From Sphingomonadales bacterium (GTDB lineage: Bacteria > Pseudomonadota > Alphaproteobacteria > Sphingomonadales > Sphingomonadaceae): a stretch of DNA of 55,269 bases. Where the stretch lies: NCBI GenBank assembly GCA_025356275.1, contig JANXUK010000126.1, positions 1 to 55,269 of the forward strand, written 5' to 3'. Both the position numbers and the translations under genes were made by a program. The notes beneath the pieces were generated by a model, which saw only the letters and a list, made by a program, of their open reading frames with translations, had not been told where the DNA came from and did not search any database. This document shows, in pieces, positions 51,711-55,269 of this stretch (position 1 is its first letter; the number at the start of each line of letters is the position of its first letter).

Positions 51711-52394
51711 ATGAGCACCGCCCGATCCCGCGCGATCCTTGCGCTCTGCATTGCGTTGGGGGCGGTGCTGGGCGTAGCCGGGGCCGGGATGTGGCACGCG
51801 CGTTCCGACCGCGCCGCGATGGAGCAGATCGTCAGGGACTATGCCGCTACGCATCCCGACGGGGGCGCGGCGCCATCGGCTGCGCTTCGCTCAGCGGTCG
51901 AGGCGGGGTGGCCCGGCGCGGTGCTGGGCAACCCGCGCGGCAAGGTCACGCTGACTGAATTCACCGATTACGCCTGCGGCTATTGCCGGGGCAGTGTGGG
52001 CGATGTTGCGGCACTGATCGCCGCAAGCCCGGATTTGCGCGTGGTGGTGCGTGATCTGGCGGTGCTGACGCCCCAGAGCGAGGATGCGGCACGGATGGCG
52101 CTCGCTGCCGCGCGGCAGGGGCGATATGACGCGTTCCACGCCGCGATGTTCGCCGCCGGCAACCCCACGCCCGCGACCATTGCCGTCGCCGCGCGCGCCG
52201 CCGAGCTGGACCGGCCCCGCGCCCGGCGCGACGCGGCCAGCCCCGAGGTCAGCGCCGAGCTGGCGCGCAATCTGGCCTTTGCGCGCCAGCTCGGCTTCAC
52301 CGGCACGCCCGGCTGGATGGTCGGCAATGCGGTGTTCGCCGGCGCGGTGGGTGAGGGCGAGCTGGCTCGCGCGGTGGCGGCGGCGCGCGGATAG
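51711..52394 (+). CDS. DsbA-family thiol-disulfide oxidoreductase
   Basis: The 227-aa protein has an N-terminal TM/signal anchor (about 8-28) and a thioredoxin/DsbA fold with active site CGYC (Cys89, Cys92), LTEFTDYACGYC, and the cis-Pro loop FTGTPGWMVGN. It belongs to the disulfide isomerase/oxidase group with the helical insert. It acts in the periplasm and lies next to the M48 protease. Confidence 0.93.
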   Translation: MSTARSRAILALCIALGAVLGVAGAGMWHARSDRAAMEQIVRDYAATHPDGGAAPSAALRSAVEAGWPGAVLGNPRGKVTLTEFTDYACGYCRGSVGDVAALIAASPDLRVVVRDLAVLTPQSEDAARMALAAARQGRYDAFHAAMFAAGNPTPATIAVAARAAELDRPRARRDAASPEVSAELARNLAFARQLGFTGTPGWMVGNAVFAGAVGEGELARAVAAARG

Positions 52395-52454
52395 GGCATC
52401 GGTTCAGGCTGAATCCCGTCGCGGGCTGCGGGATAATACGGTAAGGCCCCGTTG

Positions 52455-53594
52455 ATGGCTGCGCTTCCTTTTCGCCCGACGCCCTTTTTCGCCAACAAGA
52501 ACCGCGCTTTCTGGCGCTTGCAGGTGGTGGGCTGGGGCGGCGCGATGGTGCTGCGCGCGCTGTCCAGCCTCGCCAATGGTCAGCCTTTGTCGGGGCTGGC
52601 GCTGGTGTTGATCGCGACGATCACCGGTTTTTCGATCTCGCTGATCCTGGCGGTGGCGTTCCGGCTGTTGATCGGCAAACGGCCGTTCGTGACCTGGGCG
52701 GTGACGGGCGTGGCGGTGCCGATCGCGGTCAGCCTCTATGCTTTTATCGACGGCTGGGTCATCGCGCTGTACCGGCCCGATGCCTCGGTCGGATTCGCGC
52801 AATTGTTTGTGGGGGTGTTTTATCTTGATGCCACGCTGCTGGGGGCATGGTCGGCGTTGTATTACGCGATCAATTATTTCCTTCAGGTCGAAGAGCAGAA
52901 CGATCAGCTGATCCGGCTGGAAAACCAGGCCACGGCGGCGCAGCTGGCGATGCTGAGGTATCAATTGAACCCGCATTTTCTGTTCAACACGCTCAATTCC
53001 ATATCGACGCTGGTGCTGCTCAAGCAGACCGGGCCGGCCAATGCGATGCTGAGCCGGCTGTCGTCGTTCCTGCGCTATACGCTGATCCATGAGCCGGGCG
53101 GGCGGGTCAGCATGGATCAGGAGGTGGAGACGCTGAAGCTCTATCTCGATATCGAGCGGATGCGGTTTGAGGAGCGGCTGCGCACCGATTTCCGCATCGA
53201 CCCAGCCAGTGGCCCCGCGCTGGTGCCCTCGCTGCTGCTCCAGCCTTTGGTGGAAAACGCGATCAAATATGCGGTGGCGCTGCAGGAAAGCGGGGCGGAA
53301 ATCACCATCGCCTCGCAGCTCATCGGCAGCAACCTTCGGATCACCGTATCGGACACGGGTCCGGGGTTGCCAGCCAGCGGCGGCGGGAACAGGGTGTCGG
53401 GCGTGACCTTCGACGGCGGCGAGCAGGTGTCGACCGGGGTGGGTCTAGGCAATATCCGCGACCGGCTTGCACAGGCGTATGGCGCCAACCATATGTTTGA
53501 TATCTTCGAGCCTGCCGAGGGGGGCTTTGCGGTGATGATCGAGATTCCGTTCGAGGCGCGGCCAGTGGCGGCGCCTTCCATCACTGCCAGCTGA
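52455..53594 (+). CDS. LytS/YehU-type sensor histidine kinase
   Basis: The 379-aa kinase has about four TM helices in its first 140 residues (about 24-40, 48-70, 80-104, 118-142), then the His_kinase domain with LNPHFLFNTLNS (His174), and an HATPase domain with LLLQPLVENAIKYAV, DTGPGLP and VGLGNIRDRLAQAYG. It belongs to the LytS-like family that pairs with LytTR regulators, as here. The ATG at 52455 is preferred over a TTG one codon upstream. The regulator follows after 18 bp. Confidence 0.93.
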   Translation: MAALPFRPTPFFANKNRAFWRLQVVGWGGAMVLRALSSLANGQPLSGLALVLIATITGFSISLILAVAFRLLIGKRPFVTWAVTGVAVPIAVSLYAFIDGWVIALYRPDASVGFAQLFVGVFYLDATLLGAWSALYYAINYFLQVEEQNDQLIRLENQATAAQLAMLRYQLNPHFLFNTLNSISTLVLLKQTGPANAMLSRLSSFLRYTLIHEPGGRVSMDQEVETLKLYLDIERMRFEERLRTDFRIDPASGPALVPSLLLQPLVENAIKYAVALQESGAEITIASQLIGSNLRITVSDTGPGLPASGGGNRVSGVTFDGGEQVSTGVGLGNIRDRLAQAYGANHMFDIFEPAEGGFAVMIEIPFEARPVAAPSITAS

Positions 53595-53612
53595 CCCACA
53601 GGACCCCTGCCC

Positions 53613-54419
53613 ATGATCATCCGCACCATCCTTGTCGACGATGAGAAGCTGGCGATCCAGGGCTTGCAGTTGCGGCTGGAGAAATTCGCCGATGTCGAGA
53701 TCATCGACACCTGCGCCAATGGCCGCGAGGCGATCCGCAAGATCAAGACCGAAAAGCCCGATCTGGTGTTCCTCGACATCCAGATGCCGGGGTTCGACGG
53801 GTTTTCGGTGGTAAAGGGCGTGATGGATATCGACCCGCCGCTGTTCGTGTTCGTGACCGCGTATCAGGAGCATGCGGTGCGCGCGTTCGAGGCCAATGCG
53901 GTGAATTACCTGATGAAGCCGGTTGATGAGGACCGGCTGGCCGACACGTTGGAGCGGGTGCGCGCGCGGCTGGGCGAGCGGCGGCTGGCCGAGGAGGCGG
54001 AACGGCTGAAGCTGGTGCTGGCCGAGGTAGCGCCCGACGCGATGGCGGCGATGGACGACGAGGCCGAGGATGCCGATGCCAGCGGCGGGCGCTTCGAGAA
54101 GCTGATCAATATCAAGGATCGCGGGCAAATTTTCCGCGTCGAGGTCGATACGATCGAGCATATCGAGGCGGCCGGCGATTACATGTGCATCCGCACCGCC
54201 AACAACTCGCTGATCCTGCGCGAGACGATGAAGGATCTGGAGCGGCGGCTCGATCCGCGGGTGTTTCAGCGGGTCCACCGCTCGACCATCGTTAATTTGA
54301 ACCTTGTGCGCGAGGTGAAGCCGCACACCAATGGCGAGTGTTTTCTGGTGCTCGATTCGGGAGCGCAGGTGAAGGTCAGCCGGTCTTACCGCGAGGTGGT
54401 GGCGCGCTTCGTGCATTAG
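53613..54419 (+). CDS. LytTR-family response regulator
   Basis: The 268-aa regulator has a receiver (Asp9/Asp10, phospho-acceptor Asp55 in LVFLDIQMPGFDG, MKPVD lysine) and a C-terminal LytTR DNA-binding domain (about 165-268, HIEAAGDYMCIRT, FQRVHRSTIVNLNLV). Between them is a long acidic linker (DEAEDADASGG). It is co-transcribed with the upstream LytS-type kinase. The target genes are unknown. Palindromic copy F follows the stop. Confidence 0.94.
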   Translation: MIIRTILVDDEKLAIQGLQLRLEKFADVEIIDTCANGREAIRKIKTEKPDLVFLDIQMPGFDGFSVVKGVMDIDPPLFVFVTAYQEHAVRAFEANAVNYLMKPVDEDRLADTLERVRARLGERRLAEEAERLKLVLAEVAPDAMAAMDDEAEDADASGGRFEKLINIKDRGQIFRVEVDTIEHIEAAGDYMCIRTANNSLILRETMKDLERRLDPRVFQRVHRSTIVNLNLVREVKPHTNGECFLVLDSGAQVKVSRSYREVVARFVH

Positions 54420-54421
54420 TT

Positions 54422-54590
54422 TGCTTGGGCGGCCTGCGGTGGCAGCCTGTGCCATCCCGCTCCCCTCCCGACCACCCATAGGTTACATCCTGGATGGGTG
54501 GTCGGGAGGGGGAGCGGGATGGCACAGGCTTCCTCGACCTAAACGCGCTCTTTCGCGCGTTCCGTCAAATAACGCCCCAAAACCGGACGC
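54422..54590. repeat. Dispersed palindromic repeat, copy F
   Basis: Arms at 54444-54478 and 54495-54530 (36 bp with one base bulge; GGGTGG replaces GGGAGG). The conserved flank is on the right (CCTCGACCTAAACGCGCTCT onward) and the inverted right extension on the left (TGCTTGGGCGGCCTGCGG), so its orientation is opposite to copy A. It follows the LytTR gene and may end its transcript. No gene lies in the 250-bp gap. Confidence 0.9.
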
Positions 54591-54670
54591 GGTGCACAAA
54601 CTATGGTTACCGGGTTTGATCGCGGCCAAGCGGCACGGCAAGCCATGGCGCATCAGCCAAGGAAAAGCCC

Positions 54671-55132
54671 ATGCGCCCCAATTCGATCAATCTGTTCGAC
54701 CGTCTGTTTCTCTGTGCCTTTGTGATCGGCGCGTTCAGCACCGCGCATTCGCTGATCAAATTTCAGGCCGCGATCGCGACCAACCCGGCCTATGCCGGAT
54801 CGGCCGGAACGATTGCGATGGCCAGTACGACGCTGGGCATGGCGGTTGGCATCGCGCTGCCGCTGTTGCTGTGGTACATGATCAGCCGCCGCGCCAGCAA
54901 TGTGGCGCGCTGGCTGTATGTGGCGTTTTTCGTCGCCGGCGTGCTGATGCTGCCCTCGACGCTGGGGCTGGCCGCGCGGACCAGCATGCTGACCGTGATG
55001 CCCGGCCTGGTGACAATGGCGCTGCAGGGCGCGGCGATCTTCTGCCTGTTCCGCGCCGACGCGCGCGTGTGGTTCGGCGGTCCCGAAGCCGAGATGGCCG
55101 ATGAGATGGCGGCTGAGGCGCCTGACGCGTAA
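54671..55132 (+). CDS. Small integral membrane protein, unknown function
   Basis: The 153-aa product has four hydrophobic helices (about 11-28, 50-72, 83-103 and 110-128) and an acidic C-terminal tail. GGAAA precedes the ATG. It ends exactly at the IS630-like boundary: the stop TAA includes the first base of the element end, so the insertion may have replaced the native C-terminus or just followed it. No family recognised. Confidence 0.7.
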   Translation: MRPNSINLFDRLFLCAFVIGAFSTAHSLIKFQAAIATNPAYAGSAGTIAMASTTLGMAVGIALPLLLWYMISRRASNVARWLYVAFFVAGVLMLPSTLGLAARTSMLTVMPGLVTMALQGAAIFCLFRADARVWFGGPEAEMADEMAAEAPDA

Positions 55133-55269
55133 TACCAACCTGCGGTGAGGGTGACTCACGAGAGGGATTCCCAAAGCCGCAAAAGTCTGAATCAATGGCG
55201 CCCTGCATTTGGAGGGCGTGTCTATGGGATCGGCGATTGGCTTGCGGGGTGATTTTGACGGAGCGGCAT
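55132..55269 (+). mobile_element. End of an IS630-like insertion sequence (right copy, cut by window edge)
   Basis: Exact inverse of 2-139. It begins ATACCAACCTGCGGTGAGGG, and the element interior continues out of the window to the right. Confidence 0.75.
55224..55269 (+). CDS. Transposase N-terminal fragment, IS630-like (partial)
   Basis: First 15 codons (MGSAIGLRGDFDGAA) after GGAGGG, running off the window. Identical to the fragment at 1-47. Confidence 0.6.
   Translation, partial: MGSAIGLRGDFDGAA

Noticed and set aside
8419-54590. Spaced repeats as a CRISPR array or phage attachment sites
   Set aside because: The copies are thousands of bases apart, palindromic, in both orientations, with no spacers and no cas or integrase genes.
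1-55269. A 55-kb composite transposon bounded by two IS630-like copies
   Set aside because: The interior holds core chromosomal genes (ctrA, mutS, mipZ, hom, panC). Ends matching over exactly the same length are better explained by assembly breaks at a repeat.

Overview
The window is about 55 kb of GC-rich chromosome, most likely from an alphaproteobacterium of the order Sphingomonadales. Evidence: ctrA (16468-17163), mipZ (39093-39926) and an fzlA-type GST (1962-2633), all Caulobacter-type cell-cycle genes; an alphaproteobacterial DksA that has lost most of its zinc cysteines; tonB-exbB-exbD-exbD; an alphaproteobacterial GTTC-N7-GTTC SOS box before mmcB; and high third-position GC in nearly all genes. 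No rRNA, tRNA or CRISPR array was seen.

Layout. 1-139 and 55132-55269 are the same 138-bp IS630-like element end in opposite orientation, each running off the window; this is probably where an assembly stopped at a repeat. 147-3019: truncated hydrolase, VOC protein, fdhD, fzlA, small membrane protein. 3020-8222: NDUFA9-like protein, aminotransferase, and an EF-hand protein/response regulator/histidine kinase operon. 8618-16311: VOC protein, Xaa-Pro aminopeptidase, oligopeptidase B, Sel1-like protein, dksA, PilZ protein, peptide-binding lipoprotein. 16468-25525: ctrA, trmB, maeB, mutS, corrinoid adenosyltransferase, twin-TM protein, gluQRS. 25720-34715: HNH nuclease, a TonB-like protein, MOSC protein, glpX, hom, and the tonB-exbB-exbD1-exbD2 energy-transduction cluster. 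34798-39926 (minus): mipZ, J-domain protein, phosphomannomutase, Lhr-type helicase as a tight operon. 40042-42534: panC, CoA lyase, mmcB. 47362-55132: MFS transporter, PAS protein, M48 protease, DsbA-like protein, LytS/LytTR two-component pair, membrane protein.

The most unusual region is 42589-47133. It is a 4.5-kb IS1595-family transposon bounded by near-identical inverted ends and an 8-9 bp target duplication. It carries four overlapping genes read as one unit: transposase, a 62-aa protein, a 966-aa single-chain restriction-modification protein (HsdR-type nuclease domain, N6-adenine methylase, one target-recognition region, plus an extra C-terminal helical module), and a 161-aa protein with conserved-looking Cys and His motifs. 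Its base composition is clearly more AT-rich than the host. It landed inside a copy of a dispersed host palindrome.

That palindrome family (about 36-bp arms, conserved flanks) has four intact copies (8458, 14136, 20786, 54444) and the interrupted one (42557/47134). At least four other palindromic intergenic repeats occur (5366, 25540/51638, 26327, 27974). Functions are inferred from motifs recognised by eye; no database search was run.
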